From Escallonia rubra (taxonomy: Eukaryota; Streptophyta; Magnoliopsida; Escalloniales; Escalloniaceae): a stretch of 64,000 nt of DNA. This document shows positions 24,290 to 34,958 of the stretch, piece by piece. Numbering within the stretch: the stretch's first letter is position 1; the number at the start of each line of letters is the position of its first letter. The stretch spans positions 558,001 through 622,000 of the forward strand of contig JAVXUO010000644.1 of assembly GCA_033065855.1 (NCBI GenBank). The letters run 5' to 3'. Below the pieces are notes generated by a model, which worked only from the letters and a program-made list of their open reading frames with translations, was not told where the DNA came from and did not search any database. Position numbers and translations under genes: made by a program.

Positions 24290-27200
24290 ATGGATCACGT
24301 AAGTTCACAAGATCTATACTTTGTAATCGATAGTTATGATGAATATTGCGTTTTATTTATGTATGTATTTGTTCATGTGCTAGCGTTTGTAAAATCCGAT
24401 TCCGTATATGTATATATATATATATATTATACATATGAGTGTATATGCTAACATTGTATGTATTATGCATGTGCTAGCGTCGTATTTTTACGAGCGATTA
24501 TCAAAATCTAAACTGTAAAATCCAAACTAAGAAGGTTTTTTCATAATTTCAGTTGCAAAAAATAGAATTTAACCCTGGACTCGAAGATCCATCCGTGTTA
24601 TACGACCAAGACAACCATATCAGTACGCTCATATGGGATGGTGGAGTAAGATACATTATTTATCAACTTTCTTATTCTTACGAACAATTGTATACCGTTT
24701 GTTTTGCTTAAATTGTAAGTGTTAATTCGTAAGAAAGAGAACTTATCACCACCGTAGAAGTATCTCGCGAGTTCACATCATGGAAACTGAACACCTCCCA
24801 TAAAAGGATACTGCGTGGAATTGGGTTTGGGATTTTCACGCATGGGCAGATCTTTCAACAACTTGATCGGGCCTTAATAGGTGCCCTTGTTGAGAGGTGG
24901 AGAAGTGAAACGAATACGTTTCACTTTCCGCTCGGAGAGATGACAATTACCCTAGAAGATGTAGGGTTCATCTTAGGGTTGCCGGTGACGGGGCGGCCGG
25001 TAATTGCTCTTCCGTCAGAAGCAACGAATAAGAGAACTGCTAGGAACTTCTTCACTTCGATACCCCAAGATCAATTTAGCAGTGGTGGTATAAAGTTAAA
25101 GTGGTTGGTAGATACCTACAGGATTTTGCCGGAAAACTATACGGGCCGTGAGCTTGTGCTTTACACAAAAGCCTTCCTCTGGTGGGTGATGGGGGCAATT
25201 TTATTCCCAACGACGTCGAAGAACACGGCCAGCGTGAAATATTTACCGTTGTTGGGTAACCTGTCGGAGGTTGGGGATTATGCCTGGGGTGCAGCGATTC
25301 TTTCGTATCTGTACCGAGCATTGCACAAGGCAACGAGGCCCGACGCCAAAGCCATATGTGCATGTCTCTCGCTATTGTAGGTATATCATATAAATCATAT
25401 CTTCGTTATTGTTTTTTTTTTGTTGAATCGACGATATAAATATAATTTGCCCATGTTCTCAGGTGTGGTTTTATGAACACCTTGCTCCCGGTGCACCAAC
25501 GCGTAGGGATGGAACCGATAAAGAGTGGCCTCAGTTGCGTGCTTGGGAGTACAGCCGGAAGGATAGCCACTACCACAGGAGAGTCGATCCCCATCACAAC
25601 ATTACGTACTATCGAGGAAAGTTCGACCGTCTATCTCTGGGCCAAATGCGTTGGGCACAGTACATACGTTTGGCGCGACGGGTGGGAGAGTCGTTCGTCT
25701 TCACGCTCTCCAGGTTGCAGCGCACACCCCTGATCCACTTTAAGGTCGCAGAGTGGCAGCTGCCAGACCGAGCAATGCACCTTTTTGAGTTGGAGCAGGG
25801 TTTGCCGGCCGATGCCCCAGATATGAGGGTTAACAGGGACCCACCGGATGTCGGACGGTTTGGCAAGGCCAATGCGCACGAATTGTGCGCGGCCGAAATA
25901 GAGCTTTGGAGTTCTTGGCAGGACACACTGGCGGCCATCGTCTCGGAGCCAGATCCCGTTATCAGCATCGAACAATACGATGAGTGGTACTACCGCATCA
26001 CGCGGAGGAGAGTCGCCCCAGTAAACTTTGAACGCAGGGAGAGGTATGCCCCTAGGGGTTAGATCGATGAGCGTATGGCATACAATCTCGTAAGTTGCCC
26101 AACCAGTCTGACTTATCTTGAATTTGTTGAATATAAATGTCTGATTGAAGTTACTTAATTTTTTATCTATTTGGATGTAGATTAATGCCTCGCTTGCATT
26201 CTTCCAGAAGTTGAGTGAATGGAAGGATCTGGTGAGCGCAATGGGCGAGGATCTTCGCCAACAGGCTGCTGCACTGGCTTTAGGCTGCGGGAATTTTATG
26301 CGCCAAGCATCGGGACAGTCTTCGGTCGTCAGCCCGGGAATGGGTTATACGGGCGTCAGCCATACGGTGATCCCTCGGGACAGGCTTCAGGGGTGAGCCA
26401 GAGAGTTGGTGGTCCCTCTGCAGCGGGGATGGGACAGGCTCAAGCGTCGTGGGGTGATTACAGCGGCCCCTCCTTCAATTTGTTCCCGGAACCCCAACCC
26501 CTCTCTCAGAGCCAAGTCACGCAAGACTGGCCGTTCGAAAACTACGGTTTCTCCGAGGCACTGCCCATTGTCCCGTGGGTGGGACCACTTGGCGCCCCCG
26601 AAGGGCAATATTTGCCAGCGAAAGAAATGGTCGGAGAGCTATATCAGCCGGCCGGGGACCCCGAAGGGGATAATCAGCCTGACGAACCATCTTTTGGAGG
26701 CCAATATCCCTTGCTCTTACCCCCCAGCGGAGGGCAAGATTTGTCGGTCGACCCCCGAGGGAAATATCTGAAAGGGCATCCAGCCAGGCCCCTAAAGCCG
26801 CATAAATGCGAGCTAATCTGAGCCCGTTATTTTAGCGGGCCCCCCAAGACAGAGCGTCGTATGACGTGGATCACCCGCAGGGCTTGGATTACAATGCCTC
26901 GTGGAGAGAACTGTCCTCGCTGGCACCGGGAGCTTGGTTAGACAACTTTTTCATCTCGCACTAATTGCAAATTCTGAGGTAAAGGTGTCGGGAGCAGCCA
27001 AACTTCGGTCCGCGCATTTTTATCTTGGATGCTTTTTTTCATGGCATCCTAGTACAAGAGTGGGACGACTGGGTCAATTCAAGGAAGGGGAGAAAATGGA
27101 GAGCCCAGCCCCAGTGGAGACTGCCTGCTAACCTACAAGCATATCTTGCTAGGGATAGTCCAGTGAGCGCAAGTGTTGCCGACGTGTTTCTAATCCCATT

Positions 27201-27762
27201 TATAGGGAATGCCCACTGGTACTTGGTTTGCTATGAACCAGTAAAGAAGACGATATCAGTCATCGACAGTCTTTACGATGATACCTCCGTGATGGGTGTG
27301 ATTGAAATGTACCGAGGCATAGGCCAGTTGGATGCCATGGTAAGATCCTGTTTACTTCTTATTGTAACTTGCATATTGTAAAACTGATTAATCTTATTAT
27401 GTTTGCTATGTTTAATGTTTAATGTTTAATGCTTATTATGTTTCTCGCAGAATCTATTTGCTGCCTTGGTCAATGGTAGGCGTCAAGAGAGGGTAGCGGT
27501 CAGGCCGAAGCTCATTTTCCGATTGAAGAGGAGTAGGCCCAAGCAACATAATTCCTCGGACTGCGGCGTCTTCGTCTGCATGTACATGGATTACATTTGT
27601 CGGTCTGAGAGCCTCAAGAAGACCGTCTGGAGCCGAGAATGCATAGAAGGCTTTAGGTATAGGATGGCTTGGCAAATTATCAATGGCCGGCCTAGAGCTA
27701 TTAGGTTTATTGTAAATCCGTGTAATGACGAGGATCCCGCAGGGGATGAGGGCCCCAATTGA
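24290..27762 (+). pseudogene. PMD-Ulp1 fusion gene of the MULE, decayed
   Basis: Homologue of the intact gene in element A. A short exon MDH (24290-24298) is followed by 24553-24645 (KIEFNPGLEDPSVLYDQDNH), then the PMD core to 25380 (ALVERWRSETNTFHF, GEMTITLEDVGFILGLP, YRALHKATRP). The core ends in TAG (25378-25380) where element A has CAG, at the end of the exon. Exon 25463-26089 (VDPHHNITYYRG) carries TAG at 26060-26062. The linker exon from 26181 needs a frameshift, and stops lie near 26820-26980. The Ulp1 exons 27000-27339 and 27451-27762 stay open and keep His in NAHWY (27214-27216), Asp in VIDSL (27265-27267) and Cys in SSDCG (27562-27564). The start of the PMD core exon (about 24734) is uncertain. 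Full-length protein cannot be made; a truncated Ulp1 fragment is conceivable. Confidence 0.85.
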
Positions 27763-28007
27763 CATTGTAACATTATATTCACTTTTTTAATTGTCCTTAT
27801 CATTGAATGCGATTGATTTGTGTTGACATCATTTGATCAGTGTTGAATGTGATTGATTTGATTGAACGATATCGTTGTTTGTTGAATTCAGTTGAGTGTT
27901 TGATTTGTGGTCAGATAAAGCATTTTGGCTCATTGATTGATCTGTGATTTGTTTTGACCGGTGGGAAAAAATGTGTGGGCAAGTTTTGGTTTCTGGCTTT
28001 TTGCTTG

Positions 28008-28560
28008 GTCGTCCGCTCTACTATATAGCGGACGTAGACATAAACAAAAAAACTAAGTGTTGGAGATCCGTCTTTCTGCTTGGACGTCCGCTATATAGTA
28101 TAGCGGATGTAGAGAGAAACAAAAAAACCAAGTGTTAGAAGCTGTCTTTCTGCTTGGCCGTCCGCTCTACTATATAGCGGACGTAGACAGAAAAAAAAAA
28201 CTAAGTGTTGGAGATCCGTCTTTCTGCTTGGACGTCCGCTATATAGTATAGCGGATGTAGAGAGAAACAAAAAAACTAAGTGTTGGCAGCTGTCTTTCTG
28301 CTTGGCCGTCTGCTCTACTATATAGCGGACGTAGACAGAAACAAAAAACTAAGTGTTGGAGATCCGTCTTTCTGCTTGGACGTCCGCTATATAGTATAGC
28401 GGATGTAGAGAGAAACAAAAAAACCAAGTGTTGGAAGCTGTCTTTCTGCTTGGCCGTCCGCTCTACTATATAGCGGACGTAGACAGAAACAAAAAAAAAA
28501 CAAGTGTTGGAGATCTGTCTTTCTGCTTGGCCGTCCGCTATATAGTATAGCAGATGTAGA
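28008..28560 (+). repeat. Tandem palindromic array, eight units of about 74 bp
   Basis: Each unit has a palindrome with arms GTCCGCT and AGCGGAC around an AT-rich centre, then a spacer gta-gacagaaacaaaaaactaag followed by tgttgg..tctttctgcttgg. Two slightly different unit types alternate (centre ctactatat or atatagta), so the higher-order period is about 148 bp. The array starts about 230 bp after the Ulp1 stop codon. Confidence 0.92.
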
Positions 28561-28896
28561 GAGAAACCAAAAAAAACTGTTAAACTACAAAGAAGCGTTA
28601 ACACAGCGAACGATTGGAGGAGCCGCAGTAGACCAGTCTCACAACATAGACAAATGCACATATAAACGCTAACACAATACATGATTAGCGAGGAAGTATT
28701 ATCGTCATACATCCACACACCACGGAAGCCCACACATAAACAAAAGGTGCACCGTTGAGGATCTCACGTCATAGTGGTGCAGATCATTGTCTGCAACTTG
28801 GACCAGAAAATGGTTCGCACGAACCAGACACTTAGTTCCGACCTTCTGGAACCCCGGCCTAAGCGGAGGCCTTATAGCCTTAGAAGAACTCGATCT

Positions 28897-29328
28897 TCAG
28901 TCATCTTCATCTGACACTGAAGCATCGGAAACAGATCCAAGTTCGAAGCTCATGTTCCAGTATACTTGTGCTTCATTGTTGTTGCCATCTTCATGTGCAT
29001 CACGTGCCATACGACGTAAGTTATGCCTACTTTGACGAACTCTCATTCTATTATTTTCTTCACGTATTCGATGCAGTGCCCTTTCAAGCTCCATGTGTGT
29101 AATTCGAGGCATGTTGATTGCCTTTTGTCGAGGTATGGGTATATTCATGCGCCGTGAATCAGCTACTAAGACCTCATATTCATTCATCCGATAAGACCAT
29201 TCTGCATGTAATGTATTAACATAGCGTGATGAGTAACGCAAACTTGGACGCAAAGAATAGTGAAATTCATCTTTGCCCGCCCAGTAACGACCCATTGCTT
29301 CAAAAATATCTCGTGGAGTATATGACAT
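28897..29328 (-). CDS. Hypothetical 143-aa protein in the MULE
   Basis: A single-exon open frame from ATG (29326-29328) to a stop at 28897-28899. I do not recognise the family. The N-terminus starts MSYTPRDIFEAMGRYW; the middle (residues about 30-60) is rich in aromatic and charged residues (LHAEWSYRMNEYEVLVADSR); residues about 75-110 (LERALHRIREENNRMRVRQS) look helical and basic; the tail is acidic (SVSDASVSDEDD). The plus-strand pseudogene at 29703-30139 is a diverged homologue in inverted orientation, which supports that this frame was once coding. No DNA-binding or catalytic motif is evident. It lies between the palindromic array and the B3 gene. Confidence 0.55.
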   Translation of the reverse strand: MSYTPRDIFEAMGRYWAGKDEFHYSLRPSLRYSSRYVNTLHAEWSYRMNEYEVLVADSRRMNIPIPRQKAINMPRITHMELERALHRIREENNRMRVRQSRHNLRRMARDAHEDGNNNEAQVYWNMSFELGSVSDASVSDEDD

Positions 29329-29702
29329 TTCCAGAGTTGTTATGAAACTGAGAGTATATCACTCTATGCCCTTTGCCCTTTCATGCAATGCATGTACTAA
29401 TATATACTTTGAAACGGGACCACTTTATGAGATGCTACAGGTTCAACTTTATGAGATGTGACAAGTCGCTGCAATAGACCAGAGACTTGTCTTGTCACCA
29501 AAGACTTGTCTTCTCACTGACACGGGCATGCTATTGTCTCCAACTACCAATTAAGCAGGGTGTCAGTGTCCAGAGACTTGTCTTGTCACCAGAGATGGGC
29601 AGGCTATTGTGTAGCTATCACACCAATATATTGTGTATATGTGTGTGTGGGCTTATTTATATATGTTAGCCATGCTCATCGCATTAGATGTACCTAAGTT
29701 AA

Positions 29703-30139
29703 ATGGCAGGAGTTCCTGGTACTTCTAGTTATCGGGGACGTGAGACTGTGTGGTTGTTGTGTGAAAGGAACGACGACTACAAAGAAGTGAAGTACACGGA
29801 TCCGAGAGAGTATTATGCAGGTTTACGAAGAGAATGGGCATATCGAGTTAAGGAATCAGAAGCACTACACCAAGATCTCACCACGCTGAGAGCACCTGTG
29901 CCGCAACGTCGTTCATTTACTATGTCGAGGCGTAATGTTAAGTAGTGTAAGAAAGCTGTGTGCCGAATTCGTATGGAGAATAATCGGATGTTGCTGCGTA
30001 GAAAATGATTTTACATGCTTCAACTTATGGAAGAAATGGCCGAGGCTAGTGGGAGGCACCTCAATTCAAACGAGAGAAATAATATTTTAACCAATGATCA
30101 ATACTTATCTGATGAGTATATGTCAAATGAAGAGTGATA
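29703..30139 (+). pseudogene. Broken inverted paralogue of the 143-aa MULE protein
   Basis: An open frame of 80 codons from ATG 29703 is followed in frame by TAG (29943-29945), then CRIRMENNRMLLRRK, TGA and further codons to TGA at 30137-30139. It aligns with the minus-strand protein: GLRREWAYRVKESEAL with TLHAEWSYRMNEYEVL, VPQRRSFTMSR with IPRQKAINMPR, and CRIRMENNRM with HRIREENNRM. The C-terminal part (DQYLSDEYMSNEE) keeps the acidic character. The two copies are in opposite orientation, about 370 bp apart. Confidence 0.7.
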
Positions 30140-30502
30140 TATATATCTCTTCCTACTGCATGTTAGGATTTCATTCCAACTAGCACTTATCCACATGTCA
30201 ATCTAATTAGCGAACCCCGTCTTTTGATTTTTCAATTGTTGGGAATTTATGCTGCGTCGTGAGCTAGACATTGTAGCGGACGGCGATAATTCTGTTTTAA
30301 TAATAAATTGGCGCCCGAAGACTTGTTTTAGCGACGGAATCAACAATCTCAATATCAATAAACAATAAATAACGTACGATTCAGGATGGACGATCTCAAT
30401 ATATCGACGGAATCTCAAACGGCACAATTAAGCGAGAAAAAATTCAAAAAAATAATGAACATGAACATAAATTTATTTATTCATAATAAACAGAATTTAG
30501 GG

Positions 30503-30969
30503 TTAAAATTGGGGGAAATAAATTTTTTCACAAGTGCTCTGATCAAATATAAAAACTTGAAAATCCCACCATCCAATGTGTTCAAACATTACAAAGTCCC
30601 CGAGTTCGAGGCCATGCTGGCGCACGAATTCGTTCCAACCTTCTGCGAATTGCTTTTTTTTGGGTCGGCCGGGCTTTAGCTTGATTCCAACATGCCATGC
30701 CCCCTTGCGGCTAATTAATCTTGAAGTGTCATAAATTGTGGTAAGTTGATTGGTAAAGGCTTCCGATATGTCCTAACATATTCACAATACAAAAAATAGG
30801 TTAGTTTTTAAACAAAAGATCAAACTTTTAACACAAGCGAAAACACAGAGAAAGAGGGATGGCCTACAAGTTCATTCTCAAATCCATGCATCATGACCTT
30901 GAAGAAGTGTCTGCCTGCCAGGTGTAAGTTGCCAATAAATTCTCCGCTGCTCACCGATCCAGAAGCCAT
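30503..30969 (-). CDS. Single B3-domain protein, 123 aa, carried by the MULE
   Basis: Two exons, 30969-30868 (34 codons) and 30772-30503 (89 codons plus TAA), joined in phase 0 over a 95-bp GT-AG intron. The protein is essentially one B3 DNA-binding domain: RHFFKVMMHGFENEL is the first strand-turn segment, then EAFTNQLTTIYDTSRLISR, GAWHVGIKLK, and the diagnostic block AEGWNEFVRQHGLELGDFVM, then HIGWWDFQVFIFDQSTCEK. B3 domains are plant transcription-factor DNA-binding modules (ARF, LAV, RAV, REM families). A lone, REM-like B3 domain is most similar in layout. Presence inside a MULE suggests capture of a host gene fragment or an element-encoded DNA-binding factor. The frame is open, unlike the transposase next to it. 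Function in transposition is not known. Confidence 0.82.
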
Positions 30970-31147
30970 CGAGATATGGGAATGTCGCTGAAGGCGCCGC
31001 GGCGTTGAGAGGAGGTGGGTGGTGTCGTCGGAGATGTGGGTCGCCGTAGATGGGGTAGCGGCTTGGGTTAGATGTTCGAGACAGAGAGAGAAACGGACGG
31101 ACTGATAAAGATGATTGCCCGATCTGATTAATATATATAATAGGATA

Positions 31148-31374
31148 GAGTCATCCGCTACATTGTATAGCGGACATAAAAGAAAACCAAAAGTTTTTCT
31201 GCGATGCCGTCCGCTACATTGTATAGCGGACATAAAAGAAAACCAAAAGTTTTTTCTGCGATTCCATCCGCTACATTGTATAGCGGACATAAATAGCCTA
31301 TAAGTATAGCAGACATAAAAGGGGTACATCTGCAGACTCTGCAGATCCGTCCGCTACATAGTGTAGCGGACGGG
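31148..31374. repeat. Second block of CCGCTA..TAGCGG palindromes
   Basis: Three palindromes with centre catt about 59 bp apart (31148, 31207, 31265), a half site near 31305, and another full copy at 31349-31371. The intervening text ataaaagaaaaccaaaagttttt is repeated. It lies upstream of the B3 gene start (minus strand), within 200-400 bp of its ATG, so it may be part of that gene's promoter. Confidence 0.85.
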
Positions 31375-31525
31375 GCAAACAAAAAAAAAACTTAAGACTT
31401 AGATTTGATGGCCTCTCATAGGTCCATCAGAAAAAAAAATTCAGTATTCGGTCGAAAAATTATTAGAAAAAAATTACAAAAATTTATTACAAATGTCAAA
31501 CAGACTAGATGGCTTATACAAAAAA

Positions 31526-33819
31526 TTAAAGGTCCATTGCAGCTTGTTCGTCCTCATCTTCGGCGTCATCTTCTTCCCCGTCTTGTAAACCCCCTGAACT
31601 TATCCCCAGTGCCTTGTAATGGTTCCGCTTGTCGTGGTCGGTCATTTTGTTGCACAATGCACACATTCGCAGCTTTTTAGGTTAAGTAGCCGTTTCAATA
31701 GAGCTTTTCATCCGCGTAGATCTCTTGCGGCCTTTCATTTGCGATATAATTAGATCCAACGGTCGGATATCATTGTCATCTTCCTCCCCTGGCTCGTCAT
31801 CTTCTGACCCCGTCGTAGGCTCGGTGTCAACCGCATTGGTGACGGAAGCTGCTTCCAACTGGTCGACGATGAGCTCTTGCTGCTGAGCTACCTCGAGGAG
31901 ATCTTTATAACCGACCATTGTAGCAACAGCCTTTACGGACAAACGGGTGAACATCGTCACCAGATGATTATACCGCAACGTCTCTGATTCTTCAAAGTCA
32001 GTATACGGGTGCTCCGGAAAGGCAATGGTACCGTGCAACCTGTTAGCACATTTCGTCTACCGTGGCAAGACGTATTTATCGGCGATTGTCCTGGTATTCT
32101 TCTGGGTGAAAAATCGCAGACTGTGTCTACACAGGATGCCATAGAACTCAAACTTCTTGCAAACACATGTCACCGAGTCCGTCAATATGTCGTGGCTCAC
32201 CGTATACATTATGCGCAGCTTCTCAGGAATGAGGTCATTCACGAGCGAATAAACCTTGTACTCACGCGTAGACTTTTCTGCCACCTTGTTTATACAGTAT
32301 CGTCCCGATTTCTATAGCTCTACTTGGTATAGCAAGAAGATCTCCTTCGTATAGACTTTGGCACCTTTCAGCTCCAGCGGGGTCTCAAGCAACCTTCTCC
32401 TCTGTTTGTACGTGGTTGCAAAGTCAGCAGCCCTTTCTTTCACGAACAACGACGCAACCGCTTTCTGTGCGGATGTGACGAAACTCTTCAAGTTGTAACT
32501 GTACCCACGTTACCATCGAACGTGGCATTCATAGATCCACTCCTGCCCATCGTTTTCATGCCCGCAGAAAAATGCATCCTCGTGTAAACGCCAATCCATT
32601 GCTCTTTGAGCTCGTACAAGTGCTGGAGCCACCCGTTGTCTTGCAATGAGTAATCCTCAACAAGCTTTTCCCACCTCTCCTCAAATTCCTCAATCGTTAA
32701 CGACTTGCTAACGCACGTGTCAAAATCCTGTTTAAAGTCTGGAAACTTTGCGTACACGTGATGCAAACGTTCGGGGTATTTGTTGCTTATGTGCCAAGTG
32801 CACAAGTTGTGTCGAGTATCTGGGAAGACGGTGGCAATAGCCTTCTTCATTGCCAAATCTTGATCGGTGATGATAACGTTGGGTGCTTTGAAGTTCATGG
32901 CTTCCAGCCACGCCCTAAACAACCATTCAAAAGAACTCTCGCTCTCGTCCCTTAACAAGGCGAACCCGAACATGATGGAGTGATAATGATGATTGACCCC
33001 CGTGAAAGGGGCAAACGGCATCGAGTACTTGTTGGTACGGTATGTGGTGTCGAAAGTCACGACATCCCCAAAATGCTTATAAGCAAGCCTCGAACGACCG
33101 TCGACCCAAAAAATTGTGCTAACTTGATGCTCGTCGTCAAGTTTATAATCGAAGGTAAACTGAGGGTCCTACATCTGCATCCGCTTCAATAGGCTCATTG
33201 TGGCTTGAGCATCATTGAGGTCATACGCGGCTCGTCTATGGGTTCGGACCGTGTTACGAACGTCTGTCGTGTTAAAGTTTAAATTTTGAATTCCCCCGGC
33301 CTGTTCAGCAAGAACATTAATCATGTCGGTAGGTCCTAGCCGCGCATCGCTCATTGTGTGAATGAGGCTCCTCGTGACCTTACCCATCTTCTGGTGTTAA
33401 TACATCTGACTCACCTTAGAAGGGGTTATTAACGGGTGATTGTGTGCCAGTTCCAGGCTGGTAATAAGCCAATGATCTTGCTTGGCTTTATAGCTTACGA
33501 ACATCTTGACCTGGCAATTCGTTCGCGCAAAGCAGTCCCGTCTTCTGCGCGAATATCCTATTTCGTCATCACTGTCATCGTTGCCTACGCGTGTCTCATT
33601 TTGCACTGGGTTTCTGCCCCTATGGCACTCGTATAAGCGAGAGCATATCTTTTTCGTTACGTTGCTCGTTCTTGTAGTCTTTATTCTAATGCCAAATCCA
33701 ACCCTCAATGAATACGCTCGGAAACATTCTCCAGCTTCTTCCAATGTTTGAAAGGTTCGTCCTAGATACGGATCACTAGCATCTACGGGGGTGTTGGAGC
33801 TCAACACGAAATCAGACAT
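31526..33819 (-). pseudogene. FAR1-type MULE transposase, decayed
   Basis: One long reading frame with breaks. Order: FAR1-type zinc domain (TFQTLEEAGECFRAYSLRVG to LAHNHPL), then the MULE transposase core with GDVVTFDTTYRTN, FTGVNHHYHSIMFG and VIITDQDLAMKKAI, the first acidic residues of the catalytic core, and TRHNLCTWHISNK. A SWIM zinc finger follows (CVCKKFEFYGILCRH) and a C-terminal zinc-knuckle-like CALCNKMTDHDKRNH, then an acidic tail. Breaks: TAA at 33397-33399, TAG at 33169-33171, a frameshift near 32500, TAG at 32312-32314, TAG at 32057-32059 and TAA near 31683. This family is the source of the host light-signalling regulators FAR1/FHY3. The enzyme would have moved this MULE, but this copy cannot encode it whole. 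Confidence 0.9.
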
Positions 33820-34436
33820 TGTGAAACAAGACCTATGTAGAAATATAGACTACGCTTAACAATCAAATGACATTTTCAACTTAAAATATTACCTAAAAAT
33901 TATCTTGACGAATAGACCAATTTAGGATGACAAATATACCATATACATAATCTCAAAAGTCTCCCATTTTGCTAATTATAGATTTATTGAACATAACAAA
34001 TTAAAATTACTAAGATAAATAGACAAATTCATCATGCCAAAATACAACAAACGTATCTCAAAAAATTCGAATTTAAATAGGATAGATGTGCCGAAGTTAG
34101 CGCCCCTCAAAAAAATCAAAATTAACTACAATAAACTTCTTTAAAGTTAACAAATTAATTTCTAGAACATCACAAGTTGATGAATAAAGTGACAAATTTC
34201 TAGAACATCATAAAAAATCTATACTTTTTTGTCCAAAAAAAAATATATACTTTATCAGTCAATCTGCCCAGAAAATATTTGAGATCAGAAACTTACTTTG
34301 CTTGACTGAAGATTGAAGCAAGTGTTACTCGAAGCTTGAGGGCAGCCGAAAATGAAAGCAAGTGAATCCGAAGGAGAAATTTTTTTTGCCGAAAGAGCTG
34401 AAAATTAGGGAACTTTGAGGTATATGGGAAATAATG
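33820..34436. other. AT-rich region between transposase and right terminal repeat; no gene
   Basis: Presumably the 5' region of the transposase gene. A short segment near 34290-34380 on the minus strand has no recognisable domain. Confidence 0.45.
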
Positions 34437-34902
34437 TCCGCGATACTGTATAGCGGAAATTACTCCCGACACTCTGACACGTGCCGAAATAAAGACCTGA
34501 CAAGAGACTCTCTTCCCGGGCAACGGGACAGGACCTGACAGGTGTCAGCCTAGGGGTCGTCCGCTACACTGTATATAGCGGATGCCTTTTTGCTGTCCTA
34601 TGTCAGGACTTCAATGTCATCCGTGATACAGTATAGTGGACGGGACATGACTTCAATGTCGTCATCTATACAGTGTAGCGGACGTCTTTTTGTTGTCTCC
34701 CATCAGGACTTTAATGTTGTCCGCTATATAGTGTAGCGGACAGGCGCAGAGGGGCAAAAAGGTAAAAAATATCGTCCGCGACACTGTATGGCGGACGACT
34801 GACAGTTTTCGAAAAAGGCGCGATTTGGGCCGTCCATCTTTCAGGATGGACGGTCAGATCGCGCTTGCAACTTCTCCTATTTTGCTAGCGCTCTCAACGG
34901 AT
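34437..34902 (-). repeat. Right terminal inverted repeat of the MULE
   Basis: Reverse complement of the left repeat, with about seven CCGCTA..TAGCGG-type palindromes, several mutated. It is about 100 bp longer than the left repeat because of extra palindrome-plus-spacer units. Confidence 0.85.
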
Positions 34903-34908
34903 CAGCTC

Positions 34909-34910
<2 letters not shown>

Positions 34911-34957
<47 letters not shown>
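34911..34957. repeat. (AT)n microsatellite beside the MULE right end
   Basis: About 23 AT dinucleotides, starting 8 bp after the MULE end as drawn. Confidence 0.95.

Positions 34958-34958
<1 letters not shown>

Larger units (their letters stand above)
23807..34902. mobile_element. 11.1-kb MULE with transposase, PMD-Ulp1 and B3-domain genes
   Basis: Left end ATCCATTGAGAGCGC and reverse complement of the right end ATCCGTTGAGAGCGC, followed by long inverted repeats (23807-24165 and 34437-34902). Gene order: PMD-Ulp1 pseudogene (+), palindromic array, small ORF (-), homologous broken ORF (+), B3-domain gene (-), second palindrome block, FAR1/MULE transposase pseudogene (-). This is an autonomous-type Mutator-like element that has lost function. 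No 9-bp duplication is evident at the ends I chose; the right end is close to an (AT)n tract (34911-34957). Confidence 0.87.

Noticed and set aside
28008-28560. Regularly spaced palindromic repeats resembling a CRISPR array
   Set aside because: The spacers are themselves repeated, the host is a plant and no cas genes are present. It is a tandem array inside a MULE.
30324-30342. tttagcgacggaat, the CACTA subterminal motif, inside the MULE
   Set aside because: Only one copy, no partner and no CACTA end nearby; probably chance or a tiny relic.
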